From: Actinospineispora acaciae DSM 45401
GTDB lineage: Bacteria > Actinomycetota > Actinomycetes > Mycobacteriales > Pseudonocardiaceae
Length of the DNA: 64,000 nt
Reading direction: 5' to 3'
NCBI RefSeq assembly: GCF_000620785.1
Contig: NZ_JIAI01000010.1
Span: forward strand, 248,001-312,000
The position numbers and the translations under genes are program-made. The notes beneath the pieces are model-generated. The model was not told the origin of the DNA. It worked only from the letters and a program-made list of their open reading frames with translations, and searched no databases. This document shows positions 15,117 through 22,238 of the stretch, in pieces. Within the stretch, counting starts at the first letter, position 1, and each line of letters opens with the position of its first letter.

Positions 15117-16046
15117 GTGCGCGCCCTGCTCGTGGTCAACCCGCAGGCGACCTCCACCACCGCCGCCGGTCGGGACGTGCTGGCGCACGCCCTGGCCAGC
15201 GAGCTCAAGCTGGACGTCCTGCAGACCCGCTACCGAGGCCACGCCGCCGAGGCGACGGCCGCCGCGGTGCGCGCCGGGGTGGAGCTGGTCGTCGCGCACG
15301 GCGGGGACGGCACGGTGAACGAGGTGGTCAACGGCATCCTCGAGGCGGCAGACGGCGTAAGCCTCTCGGAACGGCCACAGCTCGCCGTGGTCCCCGGCGG
15401 CTCGGCGAACGTGTTCGCCCGCGCGCTCGGGCTGCCCGCCGACCCGATGGAGGCCGCCTCGGCGGTGCTGCACGCGATCATCGAACGGCGTAGCCGGGCC
15501 GTCGGACTGGGCCGCGTGGACGACAGGTGGTTCACCTTCAACGCCGGCATGGGCTGGGACGGCGAGGTCATCGCAGCCATGGAACGGGCCAGGGCACGCG
15601 GCCGGGAGGCCACCCCGGCCCGCTACGCCGGCACCGCGCTGTACCACTACCTCCGCCAGCGCCGTCACCCGTCCGAGCTGACCGTCGAGCTGCCCGGCCA
15701 TCCACCGGTCGGCGGCATCCGGCTGGCCATGGTGACCAACACCGACCCCTGGACGTACCTGGGCCGGCGGCCGGTGCGCACCAACCCGGGCTCCGGCCGG
15801 GGCGACGGGCTGGCGCTGTTCGCGTTACGCAGTCTCGATCTCGCCACGATGGTGCCGGTATTGCGCGAGCTATTGCGCAAACAAGGTGATCCACGGGGGC
15901 GGAACGTGCTACGGCGCGAGGAATTGCCACTCATTCGAGTGAGCAGCCCCACCCCCGTGGCGCTCCAAGTGGACGGTGACTACCTGGGAGAACGCAGCGA
16001 GGTCGAGTTCGTCGCCGCACCGGCCGCGCTGCGCGTCGTCGTGTGA
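15117..16046 (+). CDS. diacylglycerol kinase family lipid kinase
   Basis: 309 residues of the DgkB/YegS type. Seen: 'LLVVNPQA' at the start, the ATP-binding 'AHGGDGTVNEVVNG' at about residue 60, 'VVPGGSANVFARALG' at about 92, and 'NAGMGWDGEV' in the middle. These membrane-associated enzymes phosphorylate diacylglycerol or related lipids. Codon 237 is TTA (15825-15827), within a short lower-GC stretch. The GTG start has no strong Shine-Dalgarno. The gene stands alone, followed by 417 bp without a gene. Confidence 0.9.
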   Translation: MRALLVVNPQATSTTAAGRDVLAHALASELKLDVLQTRYRGHAAEATAAAVRAGVELVVAHGGDGTVNEVVNGILEAADGVSLSERPQLAVVPGGSANVFARALGLPADPMEAASAVLHAIIERRSRAVGLGRVDDRWFTFNAGMGWDGEVIAAMERARARGREATPARYAGTALYHYLRQRRHPSELTVELPGHPPVGGIRLAMVTNTDPWTYLGRRPVRTNPGSGRGDGLALFALRSLDLATMVPVLRELLRKQGDPRGRNVLRREELPLIRVSSPTPVALQVDGDYLGERSEVEFVAAPAALRVVV

Positions 16047-16373
16047 GAACCGCGGCTCGCCGCAGTTACCGGTGCGACGAACGTCCGTGACCGGTCCTTT
16101 TCTCGCCATTCACCGACCGAGCCGAACCGTCGATCCCGTTGGGGCTCGCCTTATGGACCGTGATCGTTCAACGTGGTTCTCGAAGCCAGCACGACCGCTG
16201 AGGAGAGATCCTCTGGCACGGTCGGCCCGGACTCGGGGGATCGGGAAGGGGCCGGCGGGTTCGGTCAGTCGTTCAGCGTAGTTGGTGACACGGCGTGAGT
16301 AGCCGTGAGCCGGATTGCGTTGTGTGGGTGAGGACACTCTCACTCGACTGCCCCGGAATCCTTGAAGACATGC

Positions 16374-16401
16374 GTTGCTCGTGAAAGAATTCACAAGCAA
16401 C
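16374..16401 (+). promoter_or_regulatory. 28-bp dyad with Crp-like core upstream of whiB1
   Basis: GTTGCT-c-GTGAA-agaa-TTCAC-a-AGCAAC is symmetrical over 22 of 28 positions. Its core CGTGAAAGAATTCACA matches the Crp consensus TGTGA-N6-TCACA with one mismatch. It is centred 76 bp before the whiB1 ATG. From memory, whiB1 of M. tuberculosis is controlled by the Crp homologue Rv3676. The remainder of the 417-bp gap (16047-16463) shows no gene that I can support. Confidence 0.6.
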
Positions 16402-16463
16402 TTACCGAACGGACGAGAGAGGTGCGCGCCCACGCGCGCGCAGCAGCAAGGAGCAGAGCAATC

Positions 16464-16718
16464 ATGGACTGGCGCCACCGCGCGAGCTGCCGTGACGAGG
16501 ACCCGGAGCTTTTCTTCCCGGTAGGGACCTCCGGCCCCGCACTCCTGCAGGTCGCGGAGGCCAAGACTGTCTGTCGGCGCTGCCCCGTGAGCACCGAGTG
16601 CCTGACCTGGGCGCTGGAGAGCGGCCAGGACGCCGGTGTGTGGGGCGGAATGAGCGAAGACGAGCGTCGCGCACTGAAGCGCCGTAACGCTCGTACCCGG
16701 GCTCGCACCGGAGCCTGA
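16464..16718 (+). CDS. whiB1: WhiB1-type iron-sulfur transcriptional regulator
   Basis: 84 residues, the same length as M. tuberculosis WhiB1 and with the same start (MDWRH) and end region ('MSEDERRALKRRNART'). The four cluster ligands are Cys9, Cys37, Cys40 and Cys46, followed by the G-V-W-G-G turn and a basic tail. WhiB1 is an essential [4Fe-4S] protein that senses nitric oxide and binds the principal sigma factor. The ATG has AAGGAG about 10 bases upstream. It is followed by a terminator and converges on pdtaS, as in mycobacteria. Confidence 0.97.
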   Translation: MDWRHRASCRDEDPELFFPVGTSGPALLQVAEAKTVCRRCPVSTECLTWALESGQDAGVWGGMSEDERRALKRRNARTRARTGA

Positions 16719-16749
16719 TCGGCACCCGAGCCAGAAGAACGCTCCCCGT

Positions 16750-16788
16750 CCGCGAGCCCGGAACCGACCTCCGGTACCGGGCTCGCGG
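16750..16788 (+). terminator. hairpin terminator after whiB1
   Basis: CCGCGAGCCCGG (16750-16761) pairs perfectly with CCGGGCTCGCGG (16777-16788) across a 15-base loop, 31 bases after the whiB1 stop. Confidence 0.8.
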
Positions 16789-16842
16789 TCTGCCCGCCCC
16801 CGGTGGCCACCGCTCCCCAGTGACCACCGCGACGGCCGCACC

Positions 16843-16908
16843 CGCACACCCACTTCGTACGCCGCACACCTGCTTCAGCGCGTGTGCGAGCTACGAAGTG
16901 GGTGTGCG
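16843..16908. repeat. nested CGCACAC palindrome, 17-bp perfect outer stem
   Basis: CGCACACCCACTTCGTA (16843-16859) pairs perfectly with 16892-16908. Inside lies a second pair, CGCACAC (16863-16869) with GTGTGCG (16882-16888). It separates the convergent whiB1 and pdtaS genes and could end transcription from the pdtaS side. It shares the CGCACAC core with five other intergenic loci. Confidence 0.75.
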
Positions 16909-16916
16909 AGCGGGCC

Positions 16917-18410
16917 TTAGGCGCGCAGCAGGGGGACGCGGAGCACGGCTTCGGTGCCCTTGGGGGACCGGGGGCGCATGCTCAGGGAGGCGTCTAGTTC
17001 GGAGTCGACCAGGGTGCGGACGATCTGCAGACCCAGGCCGTGCGAGCGTTCCAGCGAGAAGCCCTTGGGCAGGCCGCGCCCGTCGTCGGTGACCACGACG
17101 TCCAGCCAGCCGGCGGACCGGCGCACCGAGATCACCACCTCGCCGCGCGCGCCCGGCGCGTAGGCGTGCGACAGCGCGTTGTTCACCAGCTCGGTGAGCA
17201 CCATGACCAGCGGGGTGGCGAGCGTGCTGGCCACCACGCCGAAGCTGCCCTCCCGGCGCAGCGACACCCGGGACTCGGCGATCGCCACGTCGGCCATCAT
17301 CGGGATGACCTTGTCCACCACCTCGTCGAGGTCCAACCGCTCGTCGACGGACATGGACAGCGTCTCGTGCACCAGCGCGATCGAGGTCACCCGGCGCATC
17401 GACTCGTTGAGCGCCTTGCGGGCCTCGTTGTTCGGGGTGCGGCGGGCCTGCAGCCGCAGCAGCGCGGCCACCGTCTGCAGGTTGTTCTTGACCCGGTGGT
17501 GGATCTCCCGGATGGTGGCGTCCTTGGTGATCAGCGCGCGGTCCCGGCGCTTGACCTCGGTCACGTCGCGGACCAGCACCAACGCCCCGGCCGGCGCGCC
17601 CCGGGGCCGCAGCGGCAGCGCGCGCAGCAGCATCGCCGCGCCGCCGGCCTCCAACTCCATCCGCAGCGACGGCTTGCCGTCCAGCGCGCCCCGGATCCGC
17701 TTGACCACCTCGCTGGAGTCGAACGGGTCCTGGACGAGCGGGCGGGTCACGTTGCTGAGCACCGCGCCGACCAGGTCGGAGGCGTGGCCCATCCGGTGGT
17801 ACGCGGACAGCGCGTTCGGGCTGGCGAACACCACCCGCCCGCCGGTGTCCAGCCGGATCAGCCCGTCGCCGACCCTCGGGTTGGTCTGGGTGTCCACCAT
17901 CGCGTCCGCGCTCGGGAACGTGCCGTCCGCGACCATCTGGCACAGGTCGGCCGCGCCGCCGAGGTAGGCGATCTCCAACGGGCTCGGGACCCTGGCCACC
18001 GCGAGGTTCGTGTCGCGCGACAGCACCGCGAGCACCACGTTGTCGCGGCACACCGGGATCGTCTCGCGGCGCACCGGCACGCCGTGGTGCCAGCGCGGGT
18101 CCTCCTCGCGGCACAGGCGCTGGTCGGCGAGGGCGCGGCGCAGCGGCGAGTGCTCGGGCTCGGTGACGATCGTGCCCACCGAGTCCTCCGGGTGCGCGGT
18201 GGGCGCGGTGGTCGGCCTGGCCTGCGCCACGCACAGGAACCGCCCGGGCTCACCGCCCTTCCCGTCGTCGCCGGCGACCGGCAGCGGGATCCAGAGCATG
18301 AAGTCCGCGAACGAGAGGTCCGCCAGGAGCTGCCACTCGGCGACGACGCGCTGCAGGTGGTCGACGGACTGTCCCGAGAGCCGGGTGTGCTCGGCGACCA
18401 GTTCGGTCAA
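16917..18410 (-). CDS. pdtaS: two-component sensor histidine kinase PdtaS
   Basis: 497 residues: GAF-type sensor at about 25-160, PAS at about 175-285, HisKA_2 dimerisation domain with the phospho-acceptor in 'REIHHRVKNNLQT' (His304/305), and an HWE/HisKA_2-type ATPase with 'VLTELVNNALSHAY', 'VVVTDDGRGLP' and 'GLGLQIVRTL'. PdtaS phosphorylates the ANTAR antiterminator PdtaR; that partner is not in the window. TTG at 18410 is annotated, but CTG at 18419 has GGAG at 7 bases and would give 'LSTL', matching the mycobacterial 'MSTL' N-terminus that I remember. Synteny with whiB1 supports the identity. Confidence 0.93.
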   Translation of the reverse strand: MTELVAEHTRLSGQSVDHLQRVVAEWQLLADLSFADFMLWIPLPVAGDDGKGGEPGRFLCVAQARPTTAPTAHPEDSVGTIVTEPEHSPLRRALADQRLCREEDPRWHHGVPVRRETIPVCRDNVVLAVLSRDTNLAVARVPSPLEIAYLGGAADLCQMVADGTFPSADAMVDTQTNPRVGDGLIRLDTGGRVVFASPNALSAYHRMGHASDLVGAVLSNVTRPLVQDPFDSSEVVKRIRGALDGKPSLRMELEAGGAAMLLRALPLRPRGAPAGALVLVRDVTEVKRRDRALITKDATIREIHHRVKNNLQTVAALLRLQARRTPNNEARKALNESMRRVTSIALVHETLSMSVDERLDLDEVVDKVIPMMADVAIAESRVSLRREGSFGVVASTLATPLVMVLTELVNNALSHAYAPGARGEVVISVRRSAGWLDVVVTDDGRGLPKGFSLERSHGLGLQIVRTLVDSELDASLSMRPRSPKGTEAVLRVPLLRA

Positions 18411-18442
18411 CGTTGACAGACGTGCACTCCGTTCCTACCCGC

Positions 18443-18482
18443 CCGCGAGTCGGGGATTCCGTCAGGGTGAGTCGCGGATTCC
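18443..18482. repeat. 40-bp dispersed element, copy 1
   Basis: CCGCGAGTCGGGGATTCCGT followed by CAGGGTGAGTCGCGGATTCC, 39 of 40 bases identical to 50900-50939. It is internally repetitive: GAGTCGsGGATTyC occurs twice with a 22-bp period. It lies 33 bp upstream of the pdtaS TTG. Confidence 0.9.
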
Positions 18483-18599
18483 GTCCGGTGGCGGTGTCGT
18501 CCCGCTCACCCTTGCGCGAGCTGTTGTCGCAGCTCAGCCAGCCTACCTCGGGTATGCCCCGAGCCGGCCTGTTGGGAGGCCCACAGTCCCTCGGTGCGC

Positions 18600-18815
18600 C
18601 TAGTCGACGACGGCGATCAGGTCGCCGCTCTGCACCACGTCGCCCTCGGACACCTCGATCTTGGTCACCGTGCCGGGGACCTCGGTGATCACCGGGATCT
18701 CCATCTTCATCGACTCCAGGATGACGAGCGTGTCGCCATCCGTGACCCGAGCCCCCGGGGCTACCACCACGCTCATCACGTTGGCCACCATCTCGGCCCG
18801 GATCTCCTCGGCCAC
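18600..18815 (-). CDS. biotin/lipoyl-attachment carrier protein (TB7.3-like)
   Basis: 71 residues, a stand-alone biotinyl domain. The modified lysine is in 'ESMKMEIPV' (E-S-M-K-M), followed by the second half of the swinging-arm domain 'VTKIEVSEGDVVQSGDLIAVVD'. The GTG at 18815 follows GGAGGGG at 5-6 bases, which is decisive over longer frames. It corresponds in length and position to the M. tuberculosis biotinylated protein TB7.3 next to pdtaS. It probably carries carboxyl groups for an acyl-CoA carboxylase encoded elsewhere. Confidence 0.93.
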   Translation of the reverse strand: MAEEIRAEMVANVMSVVVAPGARVTDGDTLVILESMKMEIPVITEVPGTVTKIEVSEGDVVQSGDLIAVVD

Positions 18816-18939
18816 GCCACCCCTCCGGCTCACTCGGCCACCCGCTGTCGGACGACATCCAACCACGCATGACAGACTCGACTAACGACGAACCACCGGT
18901 CCGTTACATGATGTCCGACCAGGAGAGCGAGGCGAGACG

Positions 18940-19014
18940 ATGTCCCGGCGTGCCCGCAAGCGGCGCTCCCGCAAGAGCAACGGCGCGAACCACGGCAAGC
19001 GCCCCAACGCCTGA
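18940..19014 (+). CDS. 50S ribosomal protein bL37
   Basis: A 24-residue, strongly basic open frame, MSRRARKRRSRKSNGANHGK followed by RPNA. The ending A-N-H-G-K-R-P-N is the signature of bL37, the tiny actinobacterial large-subunit protein first seen in mycobacterial ribosome structures. A GAGGCGAG purine stretch lies just upstream of the ATG. It is encoded on the opposite strand to its neighbours, between the biotinyl protein and rsrA, and is short enough to be missed by gene finders. Confidence 0.9.
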   Translation: MSRRARKRRSRKSNGANHGKRPNA

Positions 19015-19078
19015 GCCCGAGCCGACCGCGCCGCACGCAGCGCGACGTACCGAAGCTGTGTGCGGTGCGGGTTGGCGG

Positions 19079-19417
19079 TCAGCGGGAGCGGCGCTCGACG
19101 TGGGCGCCGCGGACCTCGACGGTCACCTGGGTCTGCTCGACCGTGATCGCGGACTTGACCTGGGAGAGCACGGCGGCGCGGATCTGCTCGCGCAACCTGT
19201 CACGCAGCTCGTTCGGCGCGTGCTCGCCGCCGCACTTGCGGGCGAGCAGCTGCTTGAGCTTCTCCTCGATCCCGTACGCGGCCAGGCACGGGTTGCACTC
19301 GTCGAGGTGGCGGCGGAGCAGCTCCCAGCGTCCCTGGTCGCATTCCTGGTCCAGGAACAGCCAGACCTCCGCGAGCACCTCGTTGCAATGTGTCTCGTGC
19401 TCTTCCCCGCAGCTCAC
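19079..19417 (-). CDS. rsrA: redox-sensing zinc anti-sigma factor RsrA/RshA
   Basis: 112 residues. The ZAS motif is His37-x3-Cys41-x2-Cys44 with Cys11 and Cys3 nearby, the same numbering as Streptomyces coelicolor RsrA as I remember it. In that system zinc-bound reduced RsrA holds SigR; disulfide stress forms an intramolecular bond, expels zinc and frees the sigma factor. The start overlaps the sigR stop by 4 bp (ATGA), so the two are translationally coupled in near equal amounts. Confidence 0.96.
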   Translation of the reverse strand: MSCGEEHETHCNEVLAEVWLFLDQECDQGRWELLRRHLDECNPCLAAYGIEEKLKQLLARKCGGEHAPNELRDRLREQIRAAVLSQVKSAITVEQTQVTVEVRGAHVERRSR

Positions 19418-20184
19418 CGTGCCACCTCCTGGCCGCGCAGGAACCCACGGTCGCGCGCCGTGTCGGTCAGCAGGTCACGCAGCTGGCGGCGGCCGCGATG
19501 CAGCCGCGACATCACCGTGCCGATCGGTGTGCCCATGATGTCAGCGATCTCCTTGTACGCGAAACCCTCGACATCGGCCAGGTAGACGGCCATCCGGAAG
19601 TCCTCCGGCAGCTCCTGCAGCGCCTCTTTCACGTCGCTGTCGGGGAGCCGGTCCAGCGCCTCCACCTCCGCCGAGCGCAGCCCGGTCGAGGAGTGTTCGC
19701 CGGCCTGCGCGAGCTGCCAGTCGGTGATCTCCTCGGTCGGGTGCTGGGACGGCTGGCGTTGCCGCTTGCGGTAGCCGTTGATGTACGTGTTGGTCAGGAT
19801 GCGGTAGAGCCAGGCCCGTAGGTTAGTTCCGGCGCGGAAGGAACCGAACGCGGCGTACGCCTTGAGGTACGTCTCCTGGACGAGGTCCTCGGCGTCGGCC
19901 GGGTTGCGGGTCATCCGCAGCGCGGCACCGTAGAGCTGGTCCAGCAGCGGCATGGCGTCGCGCTCGAACCGCTCGGCCAGGTGCTCGGCGGACTCGGTAT
20001 CGGTCCCGGTCTCGTCGGCGGCCGCCTCGGACTCGGCCGGCCGGCCGTTCTCCGGGGTGGTCGAGGGTTCGGGGATGTCCGTTTCGCGCTCGGCGAACTC
20101 GGCGTCGGTCGGTTCCGATCCGACGCCTGTCGTGACGGACTGGTCGGCCGCCGGAACCTCGGCAGGCTCGCCCTGTACTGGCAC
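19414..20184 (-). CDS. sigR: ECF RNA polymerase sigma factor SigR/SigH
   Basis: 256 residues from the GTG at 20184 (GGAGG at 7 bases). Region 2 begins at 'FERDAMPLLDQLYGAALRMT' with 'RNPADAEDLVQETYLKAY' and 'RAWLYRILTNTYINGYRK'; region 4 is 'ALQELPEDFRMAVYLADVEG' to 'GTPIGTVMSRLHRGRRQL'. It directs the thiol-oxidative stress regulon and is held by RsrA. Before region 2 lies a long acidic, unstructured extension, which may be longer still: an in-frame ATG (20250) and GTGs (20361, 20373) exist upstream and downstream of the SigR-type promoter, like the sigma-R' isoform of Streptomyces. Confidence 0.96.
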   Translation of the reverse strand: MPVQGEPAEVPAADQSVTTGVGSEPTDAEFAERETDIPEPSTTPENGRPAESEAAADETGTDTESAEHLAERFERDAMPLLDQLYGAALRMTRNPADAEDLVQETYLKAYAAFGSFRAGTNLRAWLYRILTNTYINGYRKRQRQPSQHPTEEITDWQLAQAGEHSSTGLRSAEVEALDRLPDSDVKEALQELPEDFRMAVYLADVEGFAYKEIADIMGTPIGTVMSRLHRGRRQLRDLLTDTARDRGFLRGQEVAR

Positions 20185-20382
20185 CAAGCTCCCTCCGCGC
20201 CGCTTCGGCGGCGACCCCAGCTTCCCCGCCGCCGGCATGGCGACGTCCATATGAATCCGGGCTGAGGATACGCCCCGCCGTCCAGCCGGTTTGGCTGGCG
20301 CGACGGCCGGAACGGGTGCTTCGAGCTCAGGCAACAGGTCTCCCGTCGCATCGGTTATCACGGCGTGTGGCACGTGGGCTGG

Positions 20383-20409
20383 AACGCACGGATCGGGTGC
20401 GGCATTCCC
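20383..20409 (-). promoter_or_regulatory. SigR-type promoter of the sigR-rsrA operon
   Basis: On the minus strand GGGAAT (20409-20404), 18 bases, then GTT (20385-20383), an exact match to the SigR/SigH consensus GGGAAT-N18-GTT. It faces sigR, which implies positive autoregulation. It lies within the divergent sigR-ybaK gap. Confidence 0.88.
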
Positions 20410-20448
20410 GGCCGGTGCCCTCGGGCGGTGGCCGTAGGCTCGGCGGCT

Positions 20449-20928
20449 ATGGCGGCCAAGACCCCGGCGACCGCGCTGTTGGACGCGCGCAAGGTTCGGT
20501 ATCGACTGCACAGTTATCGGCACCGGCCCGGGGCGGCGTTCGGGCTGGAGGCCGTGGAGTCGCTCGGGCTGGACCCGTCGCGGGTGTTCAAAACGCTGGT
20601 CGCGGACGTGGACGGCACCCTGACAGTGGGCGTGCTGCCGGTGACTGGGTCGCTGGACCTGAAGGCGCTGGCGTCCGCGGTCGGCGGCAAGCGCGCGCGG
20701 ATGGCGGAGGTCCGCGACGCCGAGCGGGCGACCGGGTACGTGGCCGGCGGGATCTCGCCGCTGGGCCAGAAGCGTCGGCTGCCGGTGGTGCTGGACGAGA
20801 GCGCCCGCGGTTTCGAGACGGTCTTCTGCAGCGGTGGGCGGCGCGGGCTGGAGGTCGAGCTGGCCCCGGACGACCTGGCCGCGCTCACCGCCGCCACCGT
20901 GGCCACAATCACTGCGCGCCAGCCGTAG
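20449..20928 (+). CDS. ybaK: YbaK/EbsC family Cys-tRNA(Pro) deacylase
   Basis: 159 residues. This family of INS-like editing domains removes Cys mischarged on tRNA-Pro. Seen: 'HSYRHRPGAAFGLEAVESLG', the core 'SRVFKTLV' with the catalytic Lys, 'VGVLPVTGSLDLKALA' and 'GYVAGGISPLGQKRRLPVV', the family hallmark. ATG at 20449 begins 'MAAKTPATALLDARKV', typical of the family; an upstream ATG at 20365 would run into the sigR promoter. Divergent from sigR, so it may share that control region. Confidence 0.93.
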   Translation: MAAKTPATALLDARKVRYRLHSYRHRPGAAFGLEAVESLGLDPSRVFKTLVADVDGTLTVGVLPVTGSLDLKALASAVGGKRARMAEVRDAERATGYVAGGISPLGQKRRLPVVLDESARGFETVFCSGGRRGLEVELAPDDLAALTAATVATITARQP

Positions 20929-21568
20929 TTTCGAGCGCACCGGCACCGGCGGGAGTGTGGCCGCCGTCGAGCCTGGCCGGTTGGAGCTCGGGCCGATCGG
21001 CGTCGGGTGTGATTCGCGTCGCATCGGCGGGCCGGACGCACGGATGATGCGGCTCACGTCTCAGCGAATTTGGCTTCACCCGTTCCGACCAACGCCCCGG
21101 CGTCCGAATGCTGGCGGTATTGCTGGTGCCTCTGTGCTCGACGTGACGCGTCTGGCTGTTGGCGCGGGGCTGTAGCGGTGGTGCGCCCGCTGGGGTTGCG
21201 GCGGTCGGGACCGGGCTGCCGAGGAGTTACGGGTGAGCGAGCGGTGAGGCGGGCGGCGCTGTCCGGTGTTGGTCGCGCCGCCCGTGGGGTACTGCTCGTG
21301 TCGCCGGTCGAACGCCGGTCGGACGCCGTGCCGAGGCGCCGGCCGGGCACCGCGCCGAGTCGTCGGGCGGGCACCGCGCCAGGGCGCCGCTCGGATGCCG
21401 TGCCGGGTCACCTGTCGGGCCGCACACCTGGAACCGGCCGTGCCGCCGGGCCGGCGCCAGAAGCGCGCGGGCGGTGGCGTCCGTGTGAGTGGCGGAGGCG
21501 TTATGGACTAGCTGTCGATCTTCATCCGTTAGAGGGTTGTGCGAGGATTGCGTGACGCTGCGTAGGGG
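20929..21568. other. gene-poor interval
   Basis: No gene can be supported between the ybaK stop and the promoter region of the next gene. Open frames here are Arg/Pro/Gly-rich and lack a convincing start or homology. Around 21300-21420 there is a loose repeat of GCCGTGCCG / CACCGCGCC-type words that would encode repeated RRSDAVP and RRxGTAP peptides in one frame. A decayed gene or a spacer is equally likely. Confidence 0.5.
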
Positions 21569-21584
21569 GCGGTTCTTGAACCGC
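21569..21584. promoter_or_regulatory. palindrome in the promoter region of the following gene
   Basis: GCGGTTC-TT-GAACCGC is a 7-bp perfect inverted repeat, 83 bp before the ATG at 21667. A TATAAC at 21603-21608 may be a -10 box. Operator or short hairpin; no regulator is adjacent. Confidence 0.4.
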
Positions 21585-21666
21585 GCGGCCAAAAGGGCAA
21601 GATATAACGCGCGATGGGGGACGGAGCGACGGACTCGCTCGGAAACGAAGAGCTTAAGGTGGCGCC

Positions 21667-22191
21667 ATGGGTTCCAACGGGTCGATGCAGAACGTGGGGT
21701 GGCCGAACTCGGTCTCCCCTGGCATCGGCGCCTTTCGGATCGACGTTCCGTCCGACTGGTCGGCCATCGAACCGGCCGGCGGCCTGATCGCGTTCCTCGC
21801 CCCACCGAGGGACGACTTCCGGGTCAACCTCGTCGTGTTCGGCGAGCGCGTGCCCTCGGACAAGGAGCTCGGTGAGCTGGCCGAGGAGGCCCTGCTCGGC
21901 GCCGGCGCCACGAACATCGTGCCGATCGGTGAGGACGGCGCGGAGAGCGAGGAGCAACTGCCGAGCGCGGCCCGGCAGACCGACCTGCAGCTGGAGGGCC
22001 GTTGGGTCCGCCAGATCGCGGTGACCACCGAGGGGCCGGATCGCTCGCCCACCGGGGTGCGCAGCGTCTACGCCCTGGTCGGCAGCTGCCTGACCGACCG
22101 TGCCGAGGTCGACGCCCAGGTCCTCACGGAGATGATCTCGTCATTCACCGTGACCGCCGAGCAGCCGGTGGCGGCGCAGCAGGTGCCCTAG
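21667..22191 (+). CDS. DcrB/LpqN-like (DUF1795-type) hypothetical protein
   Basis: 174 residues, no signal peptide or membrane segment. The pattern 'GAFRIDVPSDWSAIEP', 'LIAFLAPPRDDFRVNLVVFG', a central variable part and 'MISSFTVT' at the end recalls the Mog1/DcrB-like fold used by LpqN, ESX-associated and other small actinobacterial proteins. The assignment rests on this pattern only. A homologous partner (EspG, eccC or PE/PPE genes) is not nearby. Function unknown. Confidence 0.6.
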   Translation: MGSNGSMQNVGWPNSVSPGIGAFRIDVPSDWSAIEPAGGLIAFLAPPRDDFRVNLVVFGERVPSDKELGELAEEALLGAGATNIVPIGEDGAESEEQLPSAARQTDLQLEGRWVRQIAVTTEGPDRSPTGVRSVYALVGSCLTDRAEVDAQVLTEMISSFTVTAEQPVAAQQVP

Positions 22192-22238
22192 CCGCCACCC
22201 CCGTGGTGGGTGGCCGTGTGGTGGGTGGCCGGGTCGGC

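Noticed and set aside
21070..21555. 161-codon plus-strand frame in the gene-poor interval
   Set aside because: No Shine-Dalgarno, Arg/Pro/Cys-rich, loosely repetitive, no homology features; left as non-coding.
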